Below, one piece after another: positions 36,728-46,405 of a stretch of DNA of 48,053 nt (the first letter of the stretch is position 1; each line of letters starts with the position of its first letter). The notes beneath the pieces were generated by a model. That model did no database searches and was not told the origin of the DNA. It saw nothing but the letters and a program-made list of their open reading frames with translations. Source of the DNA: Gammaproteobacteria bacterium. Lineage in GTDB: Bacteria; Pseudomonadota; Gammaproteobacteria; Steroidobacterales; Woeseiaceae. The stretch spans positions 1-48,053 of the forward strand of contig JAOUHU010000018.1 of NCBI GenBank assembly GCA_029884455.1, read 5' to 3'. The position numbers were made by a program, and so were the translations under genes.

Positions 36728-37678
36728 GTGGCAAAGAAAATAATCATCGACTGCGATCCGGGGCAGGATGATGCGGTCGCCCTGTTGCTGGCATTCGCGT
36801 CGCCCGATGAACTTGAGTTGCTTGGCATTACCACGGTTTGCGGCAACGTGCCGCTGGCGCTGACACAGCGCAATGCGCGCATGATCTGTGATATCGGCGG
36901 CCAACAGCACGTGCCGGTATTTGCCGGTTGCGCCGAACCGCTGCAACGCAAGTTGCAGACCGCAGAGGCGATTCATGGTCCGACCGGGATCAATGGTATC
37001 GATGTTTTCGAGCCGCAAACGCCATTGCAAAATAAGCACGCCGCCGATTTCATCATCGACACCTTGCTGGCGGCCGATGCTGCGTCAATCACCCTGGTGC
37101 CGACGGGGCCGTTGACCAATATCGCCACGGCCATAAACAAGGAGCCGGCGATTCTGTCACGGATCGAGCGCATCGTATTGATGGGTGGCGCAATGCGCGA
37201 GGGTGGTAATTGCACGCCGTCTGCGGAATTCAATATTTTCGTCGACCCGCAGGCGGCCGATATCGTGTTTCGCTGCGGCCGGCCGATTACGGCGATGGGG
37301 CTGGACGTGACCCACCAGGTGTTGTCGACGCGCGATCGCGTTGCCCGGATCCGCGCGCTGGGAAATGCGGTCGCCATCGCAACGGCGGACATGCTGAGCT
37401 TTTTTGATCGCTACGACACGCTCAAGTACGCATCCGAGGGTGCGCCATTGCATGATCCGTGCACGATCGCCTGGCTGTTGCGACCGGATCTTTTCGTCGC
37501 GCGGGACTGCAATATTTCGATCGAGACGCAATCCGAGTTAACCATGGGGCACACCGCCATCGATTTCTGGCACGTGACCGACCGACCCGCAAACGCGACC
37601 TGGATCTATGGCGTCGATGCGCCCGGGTTTTACGAGTTTCTGATTTCGCGCCTGGCGCGCTTCGGCAGGTCCGCATGA
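36728..37678 (+). CDS. inosine-uridine-type nucleoside hydrolase
   Basis: Hydrolyses ribonucleosides to base and ribose in the cytoplasm. The 316-residue protein starts at GTG 36728, 3 bases after nupC. It has the calcium-binding DCDPGQDDA signature (8-16), the PTGPLTNIA stretch (about 122), MGGA (about 141), an AEFNIFVDPQAA segment and LHDPC (about 241) completing the metal site. It fits the RihA/RihB/RihC group; base preference cannot be assigned. The released ribose is phosphorylated by the coupled ribokinase (ATGA overlap). Confidence 0.94.
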   Translation: MAKKIIIDCDPGQDDAVALLLAFASPDELELLGITTVCGNVPLALTQRNARMICDIGGQQHVPVFAGCAEPLQRKLQTAEAIHGPTGINGIDVFEPQTPLQNKHAADFIIDTLLAADAASITLVPTGPLTNIATAINKEPAILSRIERIVLMGGAMREGGNCTPSAEFNIFVDPQAADIVFRCGRPITAMGLDVTHQVLSTRDRVARIRALGNAVAIATADMLSFFDRYDTLKYASEGAPLHDPCTIAWLLRPDLFVARDCNISIETQSELTMGHTAIDFWHVTDRPANATWIYGVDAPGFYEFLISRLARFGRSA

Positions 37679-38517
37679 CCTCGATCGTCGTCGTAGGCTC
37701 GGTCAATCTTGACATCGTTGCCACCGCGGATCGACTGCCGGCACCGGGCGAAACCGTGACCGGTGCTGAGTTGGGCCGTTACCCGGGGGGCAAGGGCGCA
37801 AACCAGGCGCTCGCGGCAGCCAGGCTGGGTGCTGACGTCTGCCTGCTCGCCTGTGTCGGCAAGGATGCCGCTGCCGGGGAAGCACTGGCGATGTTGCGGG
37901 CTGGCGGAGTAGATCTCGCCGCCTGTATCGCGGTCGACGAGTTCGCGACCGGAGTCGCGCTGATATCGGTCGCGAAGTCGGGTGAAAACCAGATCGTCGT
38001 GGCACCCGGTGCTAACCGTGCCCTGATGCCGGAGCACCTCGCCATACCCGCAGCCGACGCATTGATTTGCCAGCTTGAGGTGCCAACAGAAACGATTTCA
38101 TATGCCGCAAAAACTTTCGCCGGATTCTTTTGTGTCAATCTTGCACCGGCGAGGCGCGTCGATGTAACCGTGCTGCAACGCGCCGACCTCGTTGTCGTCA
38201 ATGAGACGGAAGCCGCGTGGTACGGCGATAGCCTGGCCGCCTGCAACGGCATGATTGCAACCACGTACGGAGCGGCAGGCGCCGTACTGCAAAAAAACGG
38301 CGAGGACCTCGCCCGGGCCAGGCCGCCACGCGTGCAGGTGGTCGATACGACGGCAGCAGGGGACACGTTTACGGCAGCACTCGCAGTCGCCCTGGTCGAA
38401 GGCCAGTCGCCGCAGGATGCGCTCAATTTTGCCTGTGCGGCCGGTGCTGCTGCGACTACGAAGGTGGGCGCGCAACCATCCTTGCCGACACGCGACGAGG
38501 TCATGCAGCTCCTGTAG
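37675..38517 (+). CDS. rbsK: ribokinase
   Basis: Phosphorylates ribose to ribose 5-phosphate. The 280-residue PfkB-family protein begins MTSIVVVGSVNLDIV at ATG 37675, overlapping the nucleoside-hydrolase stop. Signatures are the sugar-binding GGKGANQA (39-46) and the anion hole DTTAAGDTF, with AAGD as in classical ribokinases. Coupling with the nucleoside hydrolase makes it the ribose disposal step. It is the last gene of the deoA operon. Its stop lies within a 12-bp inverted repeat shared with the end of cdd. Confidence 0.95.
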   Translation: MTSIVVVGSVNLDIVATADRLPAPGETVTGAELGRYPGGKGANQALAAARLGADVCLLACVGKDAAAGEALAMLRAGGVDLAACIAVDEFATGVALISVAKSGENQIVVAPGANRALMPEHLAIPAADALICQLEVPTETISYAAKTFAGFFCVNLAPARRVDVTVLQRADLVVVNETEAAWYGDSLAACNGMIATTYGAAGAVLQKNGEDLARARPPRVQVVDTTAAGDTFTAALAVALVEGQSPQDALNFACAAGAAATTKVGAQPSLPTRDEVMQLL

Positions 38518-38690
38518 GCGGCCGTAATGCGAGGCGTCGATGCCGGCTACTTTCCACGCTGGGTCGGCGCACGGGATATTCTTCGACCGAAGTAAAGCGC
38601 AGCGAAGCGAGCCATTCCGGCGAGAAATGACCGGACCGACGGCCGTGTAGTGATCCGGAAGGAGTCGCCGGTATCGCCGCCGCCTACAGG
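38511..38690. repeat. 12-bp inverted repeats bounding the rbsK/cdd convergent gap
   Basis: CCTGTAGGCGGC (38511-38522) and its exact reverse complement (38679-38690) flank about 156 bases and contain the stop codons of both convergent genes. The interior holds no gene and no T-tract hairpin. It could be a REP/REPIN-like or small MITE-like unit inserted at two gene ends, or a long-range stem acting on both transcripts. Confidence 0.5.
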
Positions 38691-39073
38691 TGGAACGAGG
38701 AGGGCAGCAGCTCGGCCAGCGAATACGTGTGCCACTCGTTGTCGTTGTCCTTGATGATGATGCGTGTGGCTTCGTCCGCGAATTCGCTGATGCGTTGTCG
38801 GCATCCACCGCAGGGGGTGCAGGCGCCGGTTTTTTCGCCACCGCCTACAACCGCAATCGTCACGATGCGCTGGCCTCCGGAAGCAACCATTGCGGAAATT
38901 GCACCAGCCTCGGCGCAACTGCCCTGGGGATAGGCGGCGTTCTCGACATTGCAGCCAACATGTACGTTGCCATGATCATCTATGATCGCGGCGCCGACGC
39001 GAAACTTCGAATACGGGGTATAGGCCATTTCGCGGACGGTGCGCGCCGCGTCGAGCAGTTCTTCGTCGGTCAT
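38684..39073 (-). CDS. cdd: cytidine deaminase
   Basis: Deaminates cytidine or deoxycytidine to uridine or deoxyuridine. The 129-residue length fits the tetrameric bacterial type. Zinc site: CAEAGA (about 52-57, catalytic Glu) and PCGGCRQ (about 86-92). ATG 39073 lies 4 bases after the preA stop, making cdd the last gene of the pyrimidine operon. An upstream in-frame extension overlaps preA and lacks family similarity. Confidence 0.96.
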   Translation of the reverse strand: MTDEELLDAARTVREMAYTPYSKFRVGAAIIDDHGNVHVGCNVENAAYPQGSCAEAGAISAMVASGGQRIVTIAVVGGGEKTGACTPCGGCRQRISEFADEATRIIIKDNDNEWHTYSLAELLPSSFHL

Positions 39074-39077
39074 TGCG

Positions 39078-40379
39078 TCAGTCCGCCTTGCGCATGGGAT
39101 TGTTCGGGTGCGTCGTCCAGTTTGCTTTCGTCTTGACGATCGGCTTGCCGGTACGAGCATCGATGCCTTCGGTTACAGCCTGCATCGTTATGCAGTTATC
39201 CACCGGGCAGACGCTGACGCAGAGATTGCAGCCGACACATTCGTTGTCGATGACCTCGAAGTGCCGCTGGCCATTGACCTGGCTGGTTATCGCCTGGTGT
39301 GAAGTGTCTTCGCAGACGATATGGCAGCGGCCGCACTTGATACACAGGTCCTGGTTGATAACGGCCTTGGAGACGTGATTCAGGTTCAGGTATTGCCAGT
39401 CGGTTACGCTTGGTACCGCTTTGCCGACCAACTCCGCCACCGAGCGCATGCCCTTGCTGTCGAGAAACGCGCTGAGACCTTCAGCCAGGTCGTCGATGAT
39501 CTTGAAGCCATACACCATGGCGGCGGTACAGACTTGCACATTGCTGGCACCGAGAGCCAGGAAATCGACAGCGTCGCGCCAGTCGGTGATGCCGCCGATG
39601 CCGGAAATAGTCAGGCTCCGGGTTGCTGCATTGCGTGCGATCTCGGCGACCATGTTGAGCGCAATCGGCTTGACCGCCTGGCCGCAATAACCACCGTGGG
39701 TGCCCATGCCATCGGTGCTCGGAAACATTGTCAGCGTGTCGTAGTCGACGCGCATGATCGAGTTAATGGTGTTGATAAGTGACACGGCGTCGGCGCCACC
39801 GGCCTGGGCGGCCTTGGCCGGCGGCAGGATATTGGTAACGTTCGGCGTCAGCTTGACGATCACCGGGACTGTCGCCGCTGCCTTGCACCACTCGGTTGCC
39901 ATCTGGATGTACTCGGGAACCTGGCCGACAGCGGCGCCCATGCCACGCTCCGACATGCCATGCGGGCAGCCGAAATTGAGCTCGAAGGCGTCGGCACCGG
40001 TGTCCTCGATCATCGGTATGTACTGTTTCCATACGGCCTCGTTCATCGGCAGCATCACCGACGCAACCAGGGCACGGTCCGGCCAGTCGCGCTTGATCTG
40101 CCGGATTTCGTCCAGGTTGGTCTTGAGCGGCCGATCCGTGATCAGCTCGATGTTGTTGAAACCGATTACGCGCCGTTCATTGCTGTGCAGCGCGCTGTAC
40201 CGCGGCCCGTTGACGTTTACGATCGGCGGATCTTCACCCAGCGTCTTCCAGACCGCACCACCCCAGCCGGCCTCGAAGGCGCGATTGACGTTATAGGCCT
40301 TGTCGGTCGGCGGTGCCGACGCCAGCCAGAACGGGTTTGGCGAACGAATGCCGAGAAACTCGGACCGCAGGTCAGCCAT
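39078..40379 (-). CDS. preA: dihydropyrimidine dehydrogenase subunit PreA
   Basis: Catalytic FMN and Fe-S subunit that reduces uracil or thymine to the dihydro form with PreT. The 433-residue protein has a DHODH-like barrel with the active-site region NFGCPHGMSERGMG (about 135-148) and FMN-binding ISGIGGI (about 248). The C-terminal part has two 4Fe-4S sets: CIKCGRCHIVC (about 343-353) and CVGCNLCVSVCPV (about 376-388). It starts inside the end of preT (8-base overlap). Confidence 0.96.
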   Translation of the reverse strand: MADLRSEFLGIRSPNPFWLASAPPTDKAYNVNRAFEAGWGGAVWKTLGEDPPIVNVNGPRYSALHSNERRVIGFNNIELITDRPLKTNLDEIRQIKRDWPDRALVASVMLPMNEAVWKQYIPMIEDTGADAFELNFGCPHGMSERGMGAAVGQVPEYIQMATEWCKAAATVPVIVKLTPNVTNILPPAKAAQAGGADAVSLINTINSIMRVDYDTLTMFPSTDGMGTHGGYCGQAVKPIALNMVAEIARNAATRSLTISGIGGITDWRDAVDFLALGASNVQVCTAAMVYGFKIIDDLAEGLSAFLDSKGMRSVAELVGKAVPSVTDWQYLNLNHVSKAVINQDLCIKCGRCHIVCEDTSHQAITSQVNGQRHFEVIDNECVGCNLCVSVCPVDNCITMQAVTEGIDARTGKPIVKTKANWTTHPNNPMRKAD

Positions 40380-41715
40380 GTCGCAATCTCCTGTCTATCG
40401 CAATCGCTGCAACCTTGCCGTGTTGCACGGCGGAAACGGTCAGATCCTCGCCACCAACGACACAGTCGCCACCGGCCCAAACCCTGTCGCGAGTTGTTGC
40501 CTGCGTGTCGTCGACGAGAATGCGCCCGCGCTGCAGTTTGAGTCCTGCGAGGCCATTGTCGACAAGCCGCTGGCCGATCGCCTTGAACACCATGTCCACC
40601 TGCAGCACCTCGGTTTCGTCGCCCATTTCAACGCGGCCCTGCGCATCCTGTTTTGTCCGGGTCAGCTCGACCGTAATCTCGCCGTCCTCTTCGTGGATCG
40701 CTGTCGGTGTGAGCCAATGTCGAATCGACACGCCGTTAGTCTGTGCGAGCTGCTGCTCGAACTTACTGGCACCCATTTCCTCGGGCCCGCGACGATACGC
40801 GATCGTCACCTGCTCGGCGCCGAGCCGCTTGCTTTGCACTGCAATATCGATTGCTGTCATGCCACCACCAACGACGAGCACACGCCGGGCGACCGGCAAG
40901 GTGCTTTTATCCGTGGCCTGCCGCAGCGCGGCAATGTAGTCGATGGCGTTCTCGACGCCCACGAGGTCTTCATCAGTTATGCCAAGTTCGTTGACAGCGC
41001 CGAGACCGATGCCGAGAAACACCGCGTCGTACTGCTCGCAAAGCTCATCGAGCGTCAGGTCAGTGCCGAGCGCAACATTATTCCGCAGCTCTATGCCGCC
41101 AATGGAAAGAATGTAGTCGACTTCACGTTGCGCGAAATTATCGACCGTCTTGTAGGCGGCTATGCCGAATTCGTTCAGGCCGCCGGCCTTGCTGTCGCGA
41201 CTGTAGATGACCACATCGTGACCAAGCATGGCCAGCCGATGCGCGCAGGACAGCCCGGCCGGTCCCGCACCGACCACGGCGACCCGCTTGCCGCTCGGTG
41301 CGGCGCGCTCGAACAGTGGCGTGCGGTTCTCCAGGATCGGATCCGTGGCGTAGCGTTGCAACAGTCCAATAGCAACCGGCTGGTCTTCGTGCGTATTCCG
41401 CACACAGGCGTCTTCGCAGAGAATTTCCGTCGGGCACACCCGTGCGCACATGCCGCCCATGATGTTCTCGCGCAAGATCGTGTGCGCGGAGCCACGAAGA
41501 TTGTCGCTGCGAATCTTCTGAATAAAACCCGGTATATCGATGCCGGTCGGGCAGGCCGTGGTACAGGGTGCGTCGTAACAAAAGTAACAACGGTCGGCCG
41601 CGATCAATGCCTCGGAGCGCGACAGCGGCGGGTGCAAGTCGCTGAAATTCTTATCAATAGCAACCTTGTCCAGGCGCCCGGCGCGAATATTGTCGATGGC
41701 TTTCTTGCTGTTCAC
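40372..41715 (-). CDS. preT: dihydropyrimidine dehydrogenase subunit PreT
   Basis: NAD(P)H-oxidising FAD and Fe-S subunit partnering PreA. The 447-residue protein with a GTG start resembles the glutamate synthase small subunit. N-terminal Fe-S cysteines occur in CYFCYDAPCTTACPTG (43-58) and MCARVCPTEILCEDAC (about 89-104). FAD binding is at VAVVGAGPAGLSCA (about 143-156) and NAD(P)H binding at VLVVGGGMTAIDIA (about 276-289). It follows dihydropyrimidinase with a 10-base gap. Confidence 0.95.
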   Translation of the reverse strand: MNSKKAIDNIRAGRLDKVAIDKNFSDLHPPLSRSEALIAADRCYFCYDAPCTTACPTGIDIPGFIQKIRSDNLRGSAHTILRENIMGGMCARVCPTEILCEDACVRNTHEDQPVAIGLLQRYATDPILENRTPLFERAAPSGKRVAVVGAGPAGLSCAHRLAMLGHDVVIYSRDSKAGGLNEFGIAAYKTVDNFAQREVDYILSIGGIELRNNVALGTDLTLDELCEQYDAVFLGIGLGAVNELGITDEDLVGVENAIDYIAALRQATDKSTLPVARRVLVVGGGMTAIDIAVQSKRLGAEQVTIAYRRGPEEMGASKFEQQLAQTNGVSIRHWLTPTAIHEEDGEITVELTRTKQDAQGRVEMGDETEVLQVDMVFKAIGQRLVDNGLAGLKLQRGRILVDDTQATTRDRVWAGGDCVVGGEDLTVSAVQHGKVAAIAIDRRLRHG

Positions 41716-41725
41716 TGGTGTGATC

Positions 41726-43174
<1,449 letters not shown>

Positions 43175-44632
43175 CTACTGTTTCCTGGCGACGATGTAAT
43201 ACAGCAGCCCGCCGAGTATCGAGCCGGTGAACCAGCCATAAGTATAGAACCAGCTCAGCACCGGCAGTTTCAGTGCAAGTGCCGTGAGCGCAACCGGAAC
43301 GAGGAATGCGACGAACCCAGCCGCGTTCCAGGCCGGGTAGCCGGCATTGTCCTGGTATAACGCCAGCACGTCGTATTGCTGCTTCCTGACCAGGAAATAG
43401 TCCACGATCATGATGCCGGCGATCGGCCCGAGCAGGCTCGAATAGCCGATGAGCCAGTTCGAATACAGGCTCTCCACGCTGACGTCGGTATCCAGCCAGC
43501 CCAGCCTTTTCAGCAACTCCCAGCTCATCAGCACAATGCCGATGAGGCCGGTCAGAAGAACGCCGCGACTCTCGTCAATGATTTTCGGCGCGACATTCTG
43601 AAAGACGTTGGTGGGCGAGACAATATTGGCCGCGGTATTGGTCGAAATCGTGGCGAGAATGATCATCGCCATCGCCAGCGTGACCCAGAACGGGCTGTCG
43701 ATCTTGCCGATCAGGTTAATTGGGTCGGAGATGGCTTCGCCGACGAGTTCGACCGAGGCCGCCGTCAGCACCACGCCGAGGCCGGCGAACAGGAACATCG
43801 TCAGCGGCAGACCGATAATCTGGCCCAGCACCTGCGCGCGCTGCGATTTGGCATAGCGGCTGAAGTCCGGGATGTTCAGCGACAGGGTCGCCCAGAAACC
43901 CACCATGGCCGTGAGGCCGGCCATGAAATAGCCGATGAGCGGCGCGCCCTCGGGGCGATTCGCCGGTGCTGCCAGCAGTGCGCTCACCGATATCTTCGGC
44001 AGCGCCCAGAACAGCAGGCCGATAGCCACAATCAGCAGCAACGGCGCCGCGAGCGCTTCGAGCAGCTTGATCGACTCGGAACCGCGAATCACGACCACGA
44101 TATTTGCGATCCAGAAGATGAAGAAGCCGATGACCTCCCCGGTGCCACCGAGCGCCGCCCAGGCTGGAAACAAGGCCGATAACAGCAGATGAATCGCGAT
44201 GCCGCCGAACAAGGTCTGCACGCCGAACCAGCCGCAGGCCACCAGTGCCCGCACCAGCGATGGTACGTTGGAGCCGATAATGCCAAACGAGGCGCGCAAA
44301 ACGACCGGGCAGGGAATGCCATAACGTGTGCCCGGAAATGCGTTGAGCGTCAATGGAATCAGCACCACGATGTTGGCAATCAGGATGGTCCACAGCGCCT
44401 CGGCAACGGACAAGCCAAAGTACGCGGTCAATACGCCACCCAGTGTGTAGGTCGGTACGCAGATCGCCATGCCGACCCAGAGCGATGCGACATGCCACTT
44501 GCTCCAGGTTCGTTGTGTGGCGCGCGTGGGTGCGATGTCGTCGTTGTAGCGCGGGCTGTTGGCGAGGTCGTCGCCGAGCTCAAGTTCGACGTGTTCGCCA
44601 ACGGTTCGCAGCTGACTGACGGCAGCTCTCAT
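43175..44632 (-). CDS. NCS1-family nucleobase permease
   Basis: Inner-membrane importer for a pyrimidine base or related ring (uracil, thymine, cytosine, allantoin, hydantoin) of the Mhp1-like NCS1 family. It has 485 residues and about twelve hydrophobic segments. Recognisable parts are WVGMAICVPTYTLG (about 52-65), PCPVVLRASFGIIGSN (about 106-121), GFWATLSLNIPDFSRYAKS (about 243-261) and NTAANIVSPTN (about 329). Its start overlaps the ureidopropionase stop (ATGA). The operon suggests uracil or thymine as cargo. Confidence 0.93.
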   Translation of the reverse strand: MRAAVSQLRTVGEHVELELGDDLANSPRYNDDIAPTRATQRTWSKWHVASLWVGMAICVPTYTLGGVLTAYFGLSVAEALWTILIANIVVLIPLTLNAFPGTRYGIPCPVVLRASFGIIGSNVPSLVRALVACGWFGVQTLFGGIAIHLLLSALFPAWAALGGTGEVIGFFIFWIANIVVVIRGSESIKLLEALAAPLLLIVAIGLLFWALPKISVSALLAAPANRPEGAPLIGYFMAGLTAMVGFWATLSLNIPDFSRYAKSQRAQVLGQIIGLPLTMFLFAGLGVVLTAASVELVGEAISDPINLIGKIDSPFWVTLAMAMIILATISTNTAANIVSPTNVFQNVAPKIIDESRGVLLTGLIGIVLMSWELLKRLGWLDTDVSVESLYSNWLIGYSSLLGPIAGIMIVDYFLVRKQQYDVLALYQDNAGYPAWNAAGFVAFLVPVALTALALKLPVLSWFYTYGWFTGSILGGLLYYIVARKQ

Positions 44633-45504
44633 ATGACCAGGTCGCCGTAGGCATCCGGGCGGCGATCGCGGAAGAACTGCCAGGTGTTGCGCACTTCGCG
44701 CACCATGTCGAGATCGATCTCATGCACCAGCAGTTCGTCGTCACCGTAACTCGCCTGTGCCTCGATAGTGCCACGCGGATTGACGATGTAACTCGAACCG
44801 TAGAATTCGCCCATCTTGTGGCTTGTCGCCCAGGGCTCTTCCTTGCCGACGCGATTAATGGCGCCGATAAAAACGCCATTGGCGGCGGCTGACGCTGGCT
44901 GTTCGAGCTCCCAGAGGTATTTGCTCAATCCCGCAACCGTAGCGGACGGATTGACGATGTACTGCGCGCCATTCAGCGCCAGGGCACGCCAACCCTCGGG
45001 GAAGTGCCGGTCGTAGCAGATGTAGACGCCGAGCTTCACATACGCGGTGTCGAACACCGGGAAGCCGAGGTTGCCGGGCTTGAAGAAAAATTTCTCATAA
45101 AATCCCGGGTCCACCTGCGGGATATGCGTCTTGCGGTACTTGCCGAGGTAGGAACCGTCAGCATCAATCACGGCCGCAGTGTTGTAGTAAACGCCCGGCA
45201 TGGTTTCTTCATAGATAGGCACAACAATGACCATGCTGTGCTTCTTCGCATACTCCTGCATGAGCCTGGTGGTGTGGCCATCCGGGATCGCTTCGGCGGC
45301 CGCGTACCATTTCCTGTCCTGGCTCGGGCAGAAGTAGGGCTGGGTGAAAACTTCCTGGAAGCAAAGTACCTGTACTCTTTGCCGCGCGGCGTCCTCTATG
45401 AACGGAATATGCGCCTCGATCATGCGATCACGAATCGCCTCGGGCGTCATCGAGCCGTCGCCTTTCAGGCCCATCTGGATCAGGCCACATTTCAGCTTTG
45501 CCAT
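44629..45504 (-). CDS. pydC: beta-ureidopropionase (N-carbamoyl-beta-alanine amidohydrolase)
   Basis: Releases CO2 and ammonia from N-carbamoyl-beta-alanine to give beta-alanine (or 3-aminoisobutyrate from thymine). The 291-residue nitrilase-superfamily protein has the catalytic triad Glu51 (CFQEVF), Lys125 (KYRKTHIPQ) and Cys163 (VYICYDRHFPEG). ATG 45504 is preceded by AAGGGGA. It is the first gene of the minus-strand pyrimidine operon, which encodes the full reductive route from uracil to beta-alanine. A beta-alanine transaminase is not in the window. Confidence 0.94.
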   Translation of the reverse strand: MAKLKCGLIQMGLKGDGSMTPEAIRDRMIEAHIPFIEDAARQRVQVLCFQEVFTQPYFCPSQDRKWYAAAEAIPDGHTTRLMQEYAKKHSMVIVVPIYEETMPGVYYNTAAVIDADGSYLGKYRKTHIPQVDPGFYEKFFFKPGNLGFPVFDTAYVKLGVYICYDRHFPEGWRALALNGAQYIVNPSATVAGLSKYLWELEQPASAAANGVFIGAINRVGKEEPWATSHKMGEFYGSSYIVNPRGTIEAQASYGDDELLVHEIDLDMVREVRNTWQFFRDRRPDAYGDLVI

Positions 45505-45589
45505 CTTTTCCCCTTACAACAATTCACATTGAATCAAGGTGTTACCGAGAATTTCCGCGCCTGCAGAATACCTCTTTTTGACGCCGATT
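45505..45589 (-). promoter_or_regulatory. promoter region of the pyrimidine catabolic operon
   Basis: This 85-base gap drives the minus-strand operon. It contains the dyad ATTCA-CAT-TGAAT at 45522-45534. Twelve of its bases (TCACATTGAATC, 45524-45535) are identical to the right half of the inverted repeat before TonB receptor 1. No clear -35/-10 pair was found. Confidence 0.4.
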
Positions 45590-46405
45590 TCATGGCTCGT
45601 CAAAAGACATCCACGAGCCATGCATGGGATTCGGCAGAATGTACCAGCCGCGTCCCCAATAACCGGAGAATTCAGTGACCTTGCGTTGCCGGCTCTCGAC
45701 CGTGGCAGCATCGGTGCAGGGTGCTGATGGTGCCTCGCGCACACAGGGGATGAAGTCACTGAGATCGTCGCCGATCAGCATGAGAATACGATGTGTGCGC
45801 GCGAGTTCCTCGCGGCGAGCGAGTTTCTCCTTGCTCCACTGTTCACGTTCGTTCGCCAGCCAGACGTGCTCGGCATCGATCTCGACGCCGGTTTCGCGGA
45901 TGTCATTGACGATTGTTGATTCGTACGGGCAGGGATCGTCAATGCCTTCGATACGTTCACATGGACGGTTGCTGATGAAAAACAGTTCGACCCCGGCAGC
46001 ACGTGCCATGCTCGCGAAACGCACGAATCCGGGGACAGCCGGTGCCTGGTGCTCGCTGTGCCATTGGTTGAGTTTGGCCTGGGTAACGGGACGTTCCACC
46101 GCCAGCTGAAATTCCACGCCACTGATAACGGTCTCGTCGACGTCAAACACGATCGCGGTGGGCAGAAAATGGGCATTCTTTTGCCCGGGTTGTGCGGACC
46201 AGGATCGATCCTCGAGGAACCCGGGTAGATCGCGTTCCGCCTGGTGGTAAGCTTGCATGGCGAGCGCCTGGTACTCAGCAGCGCCGCGCACCCAGTTCAC
46301 GCCAAGATCCTTTTCGGCTGACCAGCCGGCATCTGGCGGCGGTGACTCGCCGCATCCGGTCAGAGTAACAACTGTCATGAGAACCAAAATGCAACGACCT
46401 GCCAT
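45590..46405 (-). CDS. class C acid phosphatase, e(P4)-like lipoprotein
   Basis: Removes phosphate from nucleoside monophosphates (and, in Haemophilus e(P4), NMN) at the membrane surface. The 271-residue protein has a lipoprotein signal ending LTGC (Cys18). The HAD-type DDDD signature is present as FDVDET (Asp88, Asp90) and GDDLSDF (about 218); the Thr/Ser and Lys region lies around FFISNRPC. Its ATG (complement of 46403-46405) overlaps the start of the divergent 5'-nucleotidase, so its promoter must lie inside that gene. It is downstream of nothing on its own strand within the window. Confidence 0.92.
   Translation of the reverse strand: MAGRCILVLMTVVTLTGCGESPPPDAGWSAEKDLGVNWVRGAAEYQALAMQAYHQAERDLPGFLEDRSWSAQPGQKNAHFLPTAIVFDVDETVISGVEFQLAVERPVTQAKLNQWHSEHQAPAVPGFVRFASMARAAGVELFFISNRPCERIEGIDDPCPYESTIVNDIRETGVEIDAEHVWLANEREQWSKEKLARREELARTHRILMLIGDDLSDFIPCVREAPSAPCTDAATVESRQRKVTEFSGYWGRGWYILPNPMHGSWMSFDEP

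Noticed and set aside
41148..41157. Another copy of TGTAGGCGGC
   Set aside because: It lies inside preT coding sequence (Ala-Ala-Tyr codons on the minus strand) without a paired inverted copy, so it is not treated as part of the rbsK/cdd repeat.
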